Shown: piece after piece, positions 33,926-44,897 of the stretch
Layout of the letters: the number at the start of each line of letters is the position of its first letter
Numbering within the stretch: the stretch's first letter is position 1
NCBI RefSeq assembly: GCF_033115175.1
Contig: NC_084827.1
Location: 56,667,201-56,731,200, forward strand
Length of the DNA: 64,000 nt
DNA from: Lepus europaeus
Taxonomy: Eukaryota; Chordata; Mammalia; Lagomorpha; Leporidae
Reading direction: 5' to 3'
Translations under genes and position numbers: made by a program
Notes under the pieces: generated by a model
Told to the model about the DNA's origin: nothing
The model's input: only the letters and a program-made list of their open reading frames with translations
The model's database searches: none

Positions 33926-34959
33926 TTTTTGATTGTTCTAAAGAAATAACAGGTAGTAGGGATATAAACAGATGTATTGACTATGAGTGAAATGTATAAG
34001 ACACTATGCTAGGAATTGGGATAGAAAAAATAATGGGTTCATTTTCAGGAAGCTCAAAATTTGATGGTGGAAGCAGTATAATGTAGAAGATTTATAATCT
34101 ACTGTCGAATGGATTTCAACAGTATTAGACAAGGCGAAGTATCCCAGAGACAGCAGTTCAAAAATTTTGGCAAAGATGCTGTTCATATGATTAAAATGAT
34201 GCATTTTAGCAATTCTTTCCTCTGTCTAGGAATGCATCTCTCCTACAGAGTGATACAATCTTATTTAGATCGTGTTTTCTATAGCACTTGCCAGTTCATT
34301 ATCATATTACTTAGAGTGTATCAGCCGTTTTGTTCCTGCCGCACTTGTGCCTCATTTGTAAATGACATTGTCGAGGCTATTATTGCGGCTGTTTGCAGAA
34401 TGTCAGAAAGCTGTCAAACCTAGCAGAGTCAAACTGTTTTCAGCAAACAGCAAATGAAACGTACTCATAAATGATTAAAGGTGCTTCATAAGTGATCCAC
34501 ACCAAGAAATGCAAATGATGTCAGGCGGAGTCCTCGTCTGTCTTCTGCAGCTGGGATCAAGGCAAAGACAGTTGCTGCTAATAAAAAAAAAAAAAAAAGA
34601 AGAATGCTTGCCTCTCAAAAGGAAACTGGGAGGCTCTGTGGAAGACTTTTTTTTTTTACTTTGATATTCACCTTTTATTGCAAGTGACTTTTGGAACTCA
34701 ATATCCGGAAACTGCTTTGGAACTAAGAATATTTTAAGCTACAGACGTTTCAATCTACTGACCAAGAATTGAAGCTTAGCCTATTGGTTGACATAAATTG
34801 ATTAAGGAAAAAAAAAGACTTTTCTTGTTTCAAACTTAATAAAATTCCCACAAGATAAAGTCTAGGAAGGAGAAAGTCATTGAGTAAAGTAAACTCGACA
34901 CTGTTGAGGTTTCCTTTTTTCTTTTTTGATCATGTTTATAGTATACATTTTAAAATTTT
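33926..34959. other. Unique DNA; candidate conserved non-coding element 34085-34560
   Basis: About 475 bp without repeats, keeping several CpGs (tgtcgaggctattattgcgg) and TAAT/CATAAATGATT-like homeodomain words. The rest is AT-rich with an A16 run near 34580. No protein frame is convincing. Possible enhancer; conservation cannot be checked here. Confidence 0.35.
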
Positions 34960-35220
34960 GAATTTAGCTTGTAACATTTGCACATCTTTAAGGGCACAAT
35001 GCAAGGTTTTAACATATATACAAAGCTCAAACTGACCATACCAGGATATCAATCTTTCCATTTCCGTATCTTTTCTTTGTGTCTAGGGTCTACCAGCTCA
35101 TCTAGTCCCATTATTTATATAAACAAAATATGTCACCATGAGTCCAAGTCACCCTTATGGCACTGCAAAACAATAGAACCCACTATTCTGTTTTGATGCA
35201 AGTTATCTGGTCTTCCCTAT
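34960..35220 (-). mobile_element. Possible ancient L1 3' end, antisense
   Basis: The phrasing 'tttaagggcacaatgcaagg' and 'tggcactgcaaaacaataga' faintly recalls antisense L1M 3' ends. Weak. Confidence 0.3.
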
Positions 35221-35361
35221 TCCTCATTATTCTCCCTCCCTAGTTTGTCTGTCTGTCTCTTGCTCCTTTTTAATTTCATTTAAGGTATACAAATGTCTTG
35301 CATTGGAGGACTTCCAATTGAAACACAGCACTGTTCTATCAGGTGGGGTTACTGCTTTGTT

Positions 35362-35512
35362 CAAATACTTGAACCATCATCTGCTGCCTACTAGGCTGCA
35401 CGCCAGCAGAAAGATGGGTCAGAAGTCGATTAACTGGGACTCGAACGAGGCACTCCTGCATGGGATGTAGGTATTCCAAGTGGCAATTTGATTGCTATGC
35501 TAAATCCAGAAA
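35362..35512 (-). mobile_element. C SINE fragment
   Basis: Head half only, minus strand: gaaccatcatctgctgccta, tgggactcgaacgaggcact, gggatgtaggtattccaagt. Confidence 0.6.
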
Positions 35513-35658
35513 TTTTGTTTTATTCATTTTGATGACATCCATCAGAAGATATTAATGATCTGAATATTAACATGAAATAAGGAAACAACCAAAAACAATC
35601 CCCAAAAATACAGCTCTCCCAACTCAGTAACATTTACTGGGGAGGAACTCTTTTTCTT

Positions 35659-35741
35659 GGTCATATCTTCTTTTTTTTTAAAGATTTATTTATTTTTTAC
35701 TTGAGAGTCAGAGTTACACAGAGAGAGGAGAGGCAGAGAGG

Positions 35742-35780
<39 letters not shown>

Positions 35781-36051
35781 CTTCCATCCGATGGCTCACT
35801 CCCCAACTGGCCGCAACGGCCGGAACTGCGCCTATCTAAAGCCAGGAGCCAGGAGCTTCTTTCGGTCTCCCACGCGGGTGCAGGGGCCCAAGGACTTGGA
35901 CCATCTTCTACTGCTTTCCCAGGCCATAGCAGAAAGCTGGATTGGAAGTGGAGCAGCCAGGACTAGAATTGGCACCCATAGGGATGCCAGTGTTTCAGGC
36001 CAGGGAGTTAACCCGCTGTACCAAGCACTGGCCCCTGGCCATATCTTCTTT
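35659..36051 (-). mobile_element. C SINE with 15-bp TSD
   Basis: ggtcatatcttcttt (35659-35673) and ggccatatcttcttt (36037-36051), one mismatch. Tail taaagatttatttatt, long (GA)n at about 35749-35778, ending caagcactggcccc. Confidence 0.93.
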
Positions 36052-36419
36052 TATTAACATTGTAGCCAACTCCATGGAGGAGAATGTTGGGTGTGCTTAG
36101 TATGCATTCCCCTCCATACAAGCATGAACAGCAAAAAGTCAAAATCCCAACCAACACTCAGATCTGCTTTTTAGTGTCACAATTAGGAGAAATCAAGGGC
36201 CTCAGGAAAAGTGAGCTTCTCAGTAGCACATCGAATTTAATACATTTGATAGGGCAATTGGCACCATACTGGCTACCCCTAAAGTAAGATTATGATGTGA
36301 ACTTCACTATGTAAGATCAAAATGAGAAAAGAAATTCTTAGAAGATGTACCGACTGCTGGCTCAAGGAGCTGGGTCCAGACCATACATGCTTTTCTTGTT
36401 CAGGTCTGACATGTGATGC
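36052..36419. other. Unique DNA, no gene seen
   Basis: No recognisable content. Confidence 0.4.
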
Positions 36420-36665
36420 AACTCATCAATTTGAAAGGCACAGTTCAGGTGTTTTGACAAATGCATGTCACCACAATTACAATATAAAATGGTTTCCTAA
36501 GTCAGAAAGTGTCCATTTCCATTTGCCTAAATCCCTTCCCCTACAGCCTGGCCGATGATAACCACACACTTATTTCTCTCACTGTGAATTTGCCCTCTCC
36601 GAGAATTCCTTCTAAATGGCTTTGGGCCTGACTTCTTTTACTCAATGCCATTCTTATATTTTGTT
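36420..36665 (-). mobile_element. Ancient L1 3' end, antisense
   Basis: 'tgacaaatgcatgtcaccac', 'cccttcccctacagcctggc', 'ttctctcactgtgaatttgc' and 'cttcttttactcaatgcc' follow antisense L1M 3'UTR order. Confidence 0.6.
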
Positions 36666-36739
36666 AGATGTATCCTCAACATTGATGCTCAAACTTGTTT
36701 GCTGAGGGGCTCACCGTGTAATTGAGACTATCTTTTGGA

Positions 36740-36885
36740 GGGGACCATGGGCAGGGGTTACTCCTGACATTATCTCATAAAATCCTTGTAACAACTCTAT
36801 AAAGTGGAGTTTATTGATGAAATATTAAGCTCATTGGATGTTAAGGAAGGAAAACTTTGTGTCTCATTTACTGCAGCTTACTAAC
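36740..36885 (+). mobile_element. MIR-like fragment
   Basis: 'attatctcataaaatccttg', 'taacaactctataaagtgga' and 'tattaagctcattggatgtt' resemble the MIR middle. Confidence 0.45.
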
Positions 36886-37628
36886 TTACTGTAAGGCAAA
36901 CATCTGCATAGATGTTAGAAGGAAATTTTAACCTCAGATGGAAAGTGGGCAGGTTGAGATCCAGATCTAATAAGGACATAGGGAGTGGGGAGAAAGCAGT
37001 GTGCTTCAGTGGAAAACTGAGCGTGTCTAGAGCGCAAATTGCAATGTAGCTGATAAAAGAAACCCTTCTTAATTTTCTTTAGTTATATTTGTTTTCCCAG
37101 AGCTGGCAGTTGTAGATAAAGGGGAGAGGAATACAAATCTCACTTGTCCATAGAGAGGCAGATTCCATCTGGTGGACACTCAGCTGACTTCCTCACTCAG
37201 TGGGAGGCTGTAAATTTGCCTGAAATTCGCACATTCAATGCATCATTACTTATCTATAAACCTGTCTATTCTGGGGATTCTCATCTGAACTGGATGTCAC
37301 ATCTTACTAATTCTCTCATTTGTGAGTAAAATAAAGTAGCTAGCACATGTTCATTTTTATACTTGTATGAGGATTGTCATTTTACCTGCTTCTAAAAAAG
37401 TATCTTTTTGCAAAAAAATTAAATTCAGGATTTCTGCTCATAAATTATGTTTGTTTTCCATTGTACAATGATTAGTTCATGTATTTCCTTGACACTTCTG
37501 TCATTATCAATTTCCTTTATCCATCAAAAAAAGTGTTTACATTTTGAAATCTCTTTTATAAATAGTGTAACAATCTCCCAGCATAGACATCTTTTCTACA
37601 ACAAGCCAGTCCTCTGAATGACATACTT
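36886..37628. other. Unique DNA, no gene seen
   Basis: AT-rich; only chance frames of about 60 codons. Confidence 0.4.
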
Positions 37629-37949
37629 TTTTTTTTAAGATTTTATTCTATTTTGAGAGACAGAGGCAGAGAGAGAGGGCGAGATCTTCCATCCGCTAGT
37701 TCACTCCCCAGATAGCCACAATGGCTGGAGCTGCACTGATATGAAGCCAGGAGCCAGGAGCCAGGAGCTTTTTCCAGGTCTCCTGTATGGGTGCAGGGGC
37801 CCAAGGACTTGGGCCATCCTCTACTGCTATCCCAGGCCATAGCAGAGAGCTGGATCAGAAGCAGAGCAACCAGAACTTGAACTGGCGCCCATATGGGACA
37901 CCAGCACTTCAGGCCATGGCTTTACCTGCGAAACCACAGTGCTGGTCCC
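37629..37949 (-). mobile_element. C SINE
   Basis: ttttttttaagattttattc tail, tccatccgctagttcactcc, a small internal triplication of 'ccaggag' at 37747-37768, end accacagtgctggtccc. Confidence 0.85.
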
Positions 37950-38507
37950 AATATATGGGTTTTAAAAGGACTATGCAGCTCTGTTTTGAAAGGCCAGGCT
38001 CCTCAAGTTGTAGCTTTAGCAGGAAGCCTGTGATCTTGCAGATGAGTTCCTGTCGCACCATCTCCTGAATGCATGAATCTGAGGCACTTCTAGGCTGTCA
38101 CTTTTCAAGCTGCCAACATTTTAGAGAACATATTAATGGGGATAGTTACTGCAGAAGCAATCAGAGAAAAAGCATAGGCCACTTTGTTTTTCCTGCTCTA
38201 TTGTCTGTATGGATGAAATCTTTCTTTATTGCTCACAGATAACACCTGCCTAGACTAGAATATGTTTTACTATATCTTGACATCATGCACAAAATCCAGG
38301 TGTCTTAGGGTCCTAGGGTAACTTGTTGTATCTGGACCACTCTTCGCCTGATGTTGCAGCTCCTCTACAATACCTTGCAAGTAACTGCTCCAGCTTTGGC
38401 AAGCACATCCAGTGAAAGGAGATCTCTATTGTCCTAGAAACTCAATGAGTGTTCAGGAGCTCTGGTTACCAGGGTGTCCCAGAGCCTAAAGTGTAATTTT
38501 AGCCATA
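37950..38507. other. Unique DNA, no gene seen
   Basis: No repeat or frame recognised. Confidence 0.4.
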
Positions 38508-38585
38508 AATTCAGTATGTGTAGCATTTACTAAGGATTTACTTTGAGCAAGGCACTATACTAAATACCTAAGTACTCTCCTTACA
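38508..38585 (+). mobile_element. MIR fragment
   Basis: 'agcatttactaaggatttac', 'gagcaaggcactatactaaa' and 'tacctaagtactctc' match the MIR/L2-type motif 'gagcacttactatgtgccagg'. Confidence 0.6.
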
Positions 38586-38960
38586 AGTATGTATGTATGT
38601 ATGTATGTATGTATGTATTTAAAAGGCAATTTGTGAGAGACAGAGAGGGAGAGTGAGAGAGTGAGAGAGTGAGAGAGTGAGAGAGTGAGAGAGAGAGAGA
38701 GAGAGAATCTTGCATTGGCTGGTTCATTCCACAGGTAGCCATAATGGCCAGTTCTGGGCCAAGTCAAGCCAGGAGCCAGGAATTGCATCTTAGTCTCAGG
38801 TGGGTGGCAGCAACCCACGTACTTGGTCCGTCTCCCACTGCCGTTCGTGGACCGTTAGCAGGAAGATGGATAGGAGTGGGGCAGCCAGGACTCTAGTGGA
38901 TACTCTGATATGGGCTGCCAGCATCCTAACAGGAAACACAATGTGCTGTGCCACAAATGG
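38586..38960 (-). mobile_element. C SINE with (ATGT)n and (GAGAGAGT)n arrays
   Basis: An (ATGT)n run at about 38588-38618 and about five gagagagt units at 38650-38690 sit in the tail region, then ctggttcattccacaggtag and a degraded head ending gtgctgtgccacaa. Confidence 0.75.
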
Positions 38961-38987
38961 TGACTCTGAAGCTTTTCCATTCTTGTT

Positions 38988-39155
38988 GTTTGAAAGATCG
39001 ATTTACTTATTTGGAAGGCAGAGCTACAGAGAGAAAGACAGTGAAAGAGATCTTCCGTAAGCTGGTTCACTCTCCAAACAGCTGCAACTGTCTGAAGCTG
39101 GGCCAGTCTGATGCCTGGAGTCTGGGGCTTCTTGCCGGTCTCCCACATCTTCTAT
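38988..39155 (-). mobile_element. C SINE, truncated
   Basis: Minus-strand tail half: tttgaaagatcgatttactt, ggaaggcagagctacagaga, cttgccggtctcccacat. The head is missing. Confidence 0.7.
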
Positions 39156-39458
39156 GGCTATTTTCTTTGTGAATATCAGCATTCCGTGGTTATAATAATG
39201 TTTTTAACTCATAACAATTTAATCCCAATCAAATACATAAAGTATTTTTTACATCCCCCATATATCACATACTATTGCATGTTATCATTTTTAAATGTAT
39301 ATCATTATATATCATTCTATGTTATATTTTTATCTATTGATATCATTCTGTTGTTATAGTTAATTTATGCTTTTTTCTTTTTGGTTGTACAACAGAATGA
39401 AAAATGGTTTGCATAACACCTTTACAGGATTATAGGATAATGTGTGTATCTACATGAG
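39156..39458. other. AT-rich unique DNA
   Basis: No assignable content. Confidence 0.4.
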
Positions 39459-39582
39459 GAAGCTTCAAAAAGTTAATGGAATCTGAAATTCTAAGTTTAG
39501 TTTATATTGGTCAAAAATTTTGGGAAACTATGCATGTTTTTTTCATAGTATGTGTTTTCTATGAATATTTGAAGACTCTCTG
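39459..39582. mobile_element. Mariner-like MITE, copy 5
   Basis: gaagcttcaaaaagttaatg at the left, tcaaaaattttgggaaacta in the centre, ctatgaatatttgaagactc at the right: the clearest inverted-terminal pattern of the set. Confidence 0.6.
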
Positions 39583-39604
39583 TACATTTAACTGAAAGAA
39601 TTTT

Positions 39605-39855
39605 TTTTATTAGAAAGAGAGAGAGGGAAAGAGAGAGAGACTGACTCTTATTCCCAAATTCCTACAGTGGTCAGGACAGGGTCAGGTTGAAGTTGGGAGC
39701 TGGGATCTCAGTATAAGATTCCCATGTGTGTGGTGGGAATACAATTACTTGAATTGTGACTACTACCTCTCAGGGTCTACAACAGCAGGAAGCTGAAGTC
39801 AGGAGCCAGAGTCTGATGTTGCTATGTAACGTGGGTGCTTGGCTGCTTTAACTGA
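39605..39855 (-). mobile_element. C SINE, old
   Basis: ttattagaaagagagagagg, acagtggtcaggacagggtc, attcccatgtgtgtggtggg. Heavily diverged. Confidence 0.6.
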
Positions 39856-40338
39856 CATCTTAACTGACATAAACTTACCAGAGAGTTTTATATTTTGGCA
39901 TGTTTTCTTATTGTTGTTGAGTCCCCTGTAATTTTTACCAGGATTTCCTTTAGTGTATATCTTGTAAGGCAAGTCTAGTGGTGGTGAACTCTCATAGTGT
40001 TTATTTATCTGGGACAATCTTTATTTCTCCCATATTTTGGAAGAATAATACCACTGAAGCTCTTTTGCACATAAGAAGTCATTTCTCTCATTCTGCCTCC
40101 AAGATTATCTTTTTTTTTCTTTGACTTTTGTCAGTGATTATAGTGTTCCCCAGTGTAGGTCTTTTTATTTCATTCTAGCTGGAATCTTAAGAGTTTCTTG
40201 AATTGTGGCTATCTAGTCGATCTATTTTCTCTTCAGATTTAGGAAGTGAGGACCATTATTTCTTTAAACTGACTGACCCTTTCTTTCTTTTTCATTCTGG
40301 GGCTTCCATAAAGTGTAAATGTAGCTTGATGGTTTCTC

Positions 40339-40709
40339 GTATGGCTTTTTTTTTTAAAAAAAAAAAAGATTTTATTTATTTATTTGACAGGTAGAGTTGC
40401 ATACAGACAGTGAGAGACAGAGAGACAGAGGGAAAGGTCTTCCTTCCATTGATTCACTCCCCAGATAGCCGCAATGGCTGGAGCTATGCCGATCCAAAGC
40501 CAGGAGCCAGGTGCTTCTTCCTGGTCTCCCAGGTGGGTGCAGTGGCCCAAGGACTTGGGCCATCTTCTACTGCTTTCCCAGCCCACAGCCGAGAGCTGGA
40601 TCAGAAGTGGAGCAACAGGGACTAGAGCTGACGCCCATATGGGATGCCGACGCCGCAGGTGGAGGATTAACCTAGTGTGCCTCAGCGCCAGCCCATCTGG
40701 TATGGCTTT
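40339..40709 (-). mobile_element. C SINE with TSD
   Basis: gtatggcttt at 40339-40348 and 40700-40709; the flanking bases agree further outward. Body: tttgacaggtagagttgcat, gtctcccaggtgggtgcagt, ending gcgccagccc. Confidence 0.92.
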
Positions 40710-40724
40710 GATGTGGGCTGTCAC

Positions 40725-41035
40725 TAAATCCCCATGTGTTCAAAGTCTGATCTTTAAGGAAGCCTTACTGGGAGGCAGTGGAAGCTTCAGGAGATACAAC
40801 CTAGTGGGAAGGTCCTTAAGTTGAGGGCAGAGTTTTCTTTAGAAAGTAATTTTCATGATCAGATTGTTTCAAAAGCCTGTGTTCCTCCCATCCTCTCTCT
40901 GTTTTCCCAGCTCATCATGTGATTGTTTCTCTTTATGGGCTCTGCCATCCTCCAGGAGGCCTCTGCCAGAGCCTGCAAATAACCCTTTCACCTTCCAAAG
41001 TTAGTGCAACAGGTATTGCATTATAGTTAGTGGCT
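40725..41035 (+). mobile_element. MaLR-like LTR remnant
   Basis: 'caacctagtgggaaggtcct', 'ctcatcatgtgattgtttct' and 'ctctgccatcctccaggagg' have the wording of MST/MLT1-type LTRs. Ends are not resolved. Confidence 0.4.
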
Positions 41036-41462
41036 CATCAAGTCCTTAGGGTTTCTTCATTTTTCTTCATTCTTCTTTTGCTCCTCTGACTCAGTAATTT
41101 AAAATGACTGGTCTTCTTTTCTGCTAATTCTTTCATTGGGTTGAACTAATCTTTCATTCATTCCCCCATAATGAAGTTTAAAATAAGTCATTTTAGTCTT
41201 TAACTCAAGAACTTGATTTGAATCTCGTTTATCATTTTATCTCACAGTTCCATTTCTCATTTATTTCATGCCTCAATTTCCAATTTTGTTCAGTTGTCTG
41301 TGCTCCTTTGGAGCTCCCTGAGTTTATATAAGGTGATTATCTTGAATTCCTTGTCAGATAAGTTATAGATTTTCATTTCTTTAGGGTCAGTTTCTGAAAA
41401 TGCATTTTGGCCCTGTGATTAGGCCATTAATCCCTGTTTCTTCACAGGTTTTCTTCATGTTT

Positions 41463-42137
41463 TAAAGATTTATTTATTTTTAAGACAGAGTGATAGAAAT
41501 AGAGGGAAGATACAGAGACTTAAGTGAGAAGGAGGGGAAGATCTTGCACCAGATGGCTCACCTCCTAAATGCCACCACCAGCCAGAGCTGTGCCAGACTG
41601 AAGTCAGGAGCCAAGGACTCTACCCAGGTCTCCCATATTGGGCCACCACGTGTGCCTTCCAGGTGCCTTAGCAGGAAACTGGATTAGAAGTATGGAGTGG
41701 CTAGGACACAAACCAACACTTTTAAAATTGGATGTGGGAGCCGGCGCCGTGGCTTAACAGGCTAATCCTCCACCTTGTGGCGCCGGCACACCGGGTTCTA
41801 GTCCCGGTTGGGGCGCCGGATTCTATCCCGGTTGCCCCTCTTCCAGGCCAGCTCTCTGCTATGGCCCGGGAAGGCAGTGGAGGATGGCCCGAGTGCTTGG
41901 GCCCTGCACCCACATGGGAGACCAGGAGAAGCACCTGGCTCCTGGCTTCGGATCAGCATGATGCGCTGGCTGCAGCAGCCATTGCAGGGTGAACCAACAG
42001 CAAAAAGGAAGACCTTTCTCTCTGTCTCTCCTCTCTCTCTCTCACTATCCACTCTGCCTGTCAAAAAAAAAAAAAAAAATGGATGTGGGAGTGCCAGGGG
42101 GTGGCTTAACCTGCTGTCACACAATGCCACCCCTGTT
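41463..42137 (-). mobile_element. Old C SINE, split by a younger one
   Basis: Minus-strand: taaagatttatttattttta, cagatggctcacctcctaaa to 41740, resuming at 42092 with ggcttaacctgctgtcacac and ending aatgccacccc. The younger SINE lies between. Confidence 0.85.
41729..42091 (+). mobile_element. C SINE, young, nested, 12-bp TSD
   Basis: tggatgtgggag at 41729-41740 and 42080-42091. Full head ccggcgccgtggcttaacag (A box tggcttaacagg), B box gggttctagtccc, body gatggcccgagtgcttgggc, CT tail, poly(A) of about 17. Confidence 0.96.
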
Positions 42138-42789
42138 TTCTTAATAGTTATTGAGATTTGGGGCACTTGAAGAAACAGCCACCTCTCCGAGTCTAGCTTT
42201 GTCTAAGTAAACATGTACATTAATCTTTTCAGTTAGTGATTCTGGGGATCTCCCATGCCTTCCTGGGGATGCATGTGCTGTGTGTGTGTGTATGTGTGTG
42301 TGGCGACTCAGGTTCACCAGTTTCTTTTTAGGAGCTCGTATCTCTGGCTGCCTGGATTGTGTATCTGTGACACTGATTATTTTCCATGTGCTCTGTGGCC
42401 TCCAGCCATCCAAAATATGTCAGTTCCCCATTAGTGCTCAAGTAAGAAGAGACACAAACTAGCCCCTTAAGTATTCCTTCAAAGGCCCAGAAAATTGAAC
42501 GTGCCTTTCACTTTTTGCTCTTTTTCACAAAGAACTGCAAGATGAAACAGCTATTGAAGGTGAATTGCATTAGACTTTATTGCTGATGCTAATGTAACTT
42601 GTCTTGGCTTTGCACTTATCTGGGATACTGTTACCTCTTAACTGGTTCCTGGAGCAAAGTGTTTTTTGACCAGATCTTGTTAATTTGTTATCTTTGTGAG
42701 GTGCCTGTTAGCATGGCTTCATTCATCACCATCATCAAACTCTGGATTATACTATGATACCCACCATCATCATCATTACTGTGTTATCC
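42138..42789. other. Unique DNA; possible conserved element 42470-42740
   Basis: A (GT)n run lies near 42278-42301. 42470-42740 is repeat-free and AT-balanced with words such as gctgatgctaatgtaacttg, a look of conserved non-coding DNA. Inference only. Confidence 0.3.
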
Positions 42790-43142
42790 TGGTCCATTTG
42801 GATTGTTGTAACAAAGTACCATAAATTGAGTGGCTTATTCTAGTCAATACAAATTTATTTCTTACAGTTCAAGTAGCTGGGGAGTCAGACATCCAGGTAC
42901 TGGCAAATATAAAGTCTGCTGAGGGCCTATTTCCTGACAGAAGAGAACGTCTGGTTATGTCCTCATACAGGGGAAAGGCAAAGCAGCAACCCTGAGTCTC
43001 TGTTACAAGAGTATGAATCCCATTCATGAGGGCGTCACACCCATTATCTAATTATCCCACAAAAGTCCCATCTGTTAATATTACCCTGGGTGTTAGTGTT
43101 TTCACACATGGATTTGGGGAGACAAAAAAATTCAGAATATTG
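42790..43142 (-). mobile_element. MaLR LTR, antisense
   Basis: Antisense MaLR/MST-like wording: 'tgttgtaacaaagtaccata', 'caaatttatttcttacagtt', 'gtctgctgagggcctatttc', 'ccacaaaagtcccatctgtt', 'acatggatttggggagacaa'. Confidence 0.6.
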
Positions 43143-43967
43143 CGATTGTTATTATCATAGTCCACCTTTATCATGTGTTGAACATAAATTATGCCTAGCC
43201 CATTGCAGTGGTTACATGACACACAATTCAAATTTTCTCAATCAAAGCTTGAATATAAATTAAAATTTGGTACCATAAAGTAAATTTTATTTTCAGATAG
43301 ACTTAATGGGTCTGGAAGGAGACAATAATTATGAGACTTTGGAATTTTTCAACGACAAGATGTTTACATTAGGATGTAATTTTGGCTGTTTAGGGAAACT
43401 GGAAACTGTTGCTATAGTTAAAATATTATTTCTGCTTAAATATTTTGCTTTAATGATCTGAATTTCTAAGTAGAAATATTTTGAAAATATTTTAAATTTT
43501 GCCTACTACTAAATTTGTTTTAATATCAACTATCTCATTATTATCATTTTCCAAAACTCCCTAGTGGTCCCAAGTGTTCAAAATTTACCAATTAAGGCCC
43601 AACACTGAATTCTTAGTGCATCTTTTGTAATTTGTTTTCTATGATACCTGAATGTGTTTTTCTTTTGTCTTCAGTTTTTGCTCCCAGGTGCTTATTTTTT
43701 CCCCACAAATAAAAGAAGCCAGAAATAGATTTCTGCCTTCTCAACTGGGAGCAGTTGGGGAAAAGGCTCAAAAACATTGCATCCATGTAAGAATTGTAAT
43801 TTCAACGTTGAGCCACAGCTGTTCACAGACACCTGGGAGATACCTGGAGAAGAATCTTGCCTGGGCCAAGGTCCCAGAGGTTCTGGGTATTTAAAAGATA
43901 ATCATCACTCTTTACTGAGATATAAAGCAGATGCTGAAGACCCACAAAATCCATAAGTGTTATGGAA
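43143..43967. other. Unique DNA, no gene seen
   Basis: AT-rich and repeat-poor; an 80-codon frame at 43652-43894 is not recognised. Confidence 0.4.
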
Positions 43968-44050
43968 AAGAATTTGCCAAACCAGTGCCAATATAGGATG
44001 TCAGCTTTGCATGTTGTGATTTAACGTGCTATGTCACAATGCTGGCTCCC
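43968..44050 (-). mobile_element. C SINE head fragment
   Basis: ccagtgccaatataggatgt, gtgatttaacgtgctatgtc, acaatgctggctccc. Confidence 0.6.
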
Positions 44051-44094
44051 AATCTCACAAATTTTTAAAAGATGTATAATATTATGCAATATTT

Positions 44095-44240
44095 TATTGC
44101 TACATAAATATATGTTCATGGAAAATATACATTTATTATGATGCAAAAAAGTCAATGTCCATGCAAATAAATAGTTTTCCCATAATATGCACAATAAACT
44201 TGACTCTTAATTTAATTTTGTGTGAATTTGTTGAAATACT
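44095..44240. mobile_element. Mariner-like MITE, copy 6 (degraded)
   Basis: atatgttcatggaaaatata at the left and wording such as tgatgcaaaaaagtcaatgt in the centre. Weakest copy. Confidence 0.4.
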
Positions 44241-44882
44241 CGTGTGTATGAAAAGAATTCAGAAATAATGGTTTATGTTGAAGTTATTTACATGCTCATT
44301 TGTCTAATCTGAAGTTCTCTTTTAGCAATAAGCTTAGTAGGGCAGGTATCACTGATGTTTGGTCAACTGTATATAATTACAAGGATATTTCATCAGTAAT
44401 TGAAGTTTCTACTAGAACAAGAACAAATGGAATACGTATATGCAACAGCGATTCAACATTCAAACATTTAATGTGACCTATCACATCAAAAGATTTAAAA
44501 AATTACAAGAATATATCAAGTGATGTGGAAAAAGCGTATGACAAAATCTCACACATATCTATGATAAAATTTCCCAGTAAACTAGGAATAGTTGGGAACA
44601 CCATCAAATTCATAATGGATATCTGCAAGAAGCCTACAATGATTAGAAAAAGGCGCTTCCCTAATCAGGAATATTGCAAGGATGTACATTTCATGATTTT
44701 TTTAGTGTCATACTGGAAATACTAGCAAATGCAATATTATGAGAAAATAAAACTGATGTATGCAGAGCTGGAAGGAAGAAACAAAATTATCCTTGTCCAC
44801 AAATGACATATCATCTACAAAAAAAAACCTGATAGAATTGATTGAAAAAGCTAGAACTAATAAGTGAATATATAGACATTGT

Positions 44883-44897
44883 AAAATACAAAGTTAG
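44883..44897. repeat. 15-bp TSD of full-length L1 derivative, left
   Basis: aaaatacaaagttag, identical to 49193-49207. Confidence 0.97.

Larger units (their letters stand above)
39870..41460. mobile_element. Ancient L1 segment, interrupted
   Basis: 'tgggacaatctttatttctc', 'gtaggtctttttatttcatt', 'cttgaattgtggctatctag' (before the SINE) and 'aaggtgattatcttgaattc', 'tttctttagggtcagtttct' (41.3 kb) follow an old L1 segment in order. Orientation is uncertain to me. Interrupted by a SINE and a MaLR-like LTR. Confidence 0.5.

Noticed and set aside
38586..38700. Regularly spaced short repeats
   Set aside because: Microsatellite arrays without unique spacers; not a CRISPR array, and the genome is mammalian.
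44525..44725. Functional reverse transcriptase
   Set aside because: Only a short, stop-riddled ORF2 remnant of the ancient L1.
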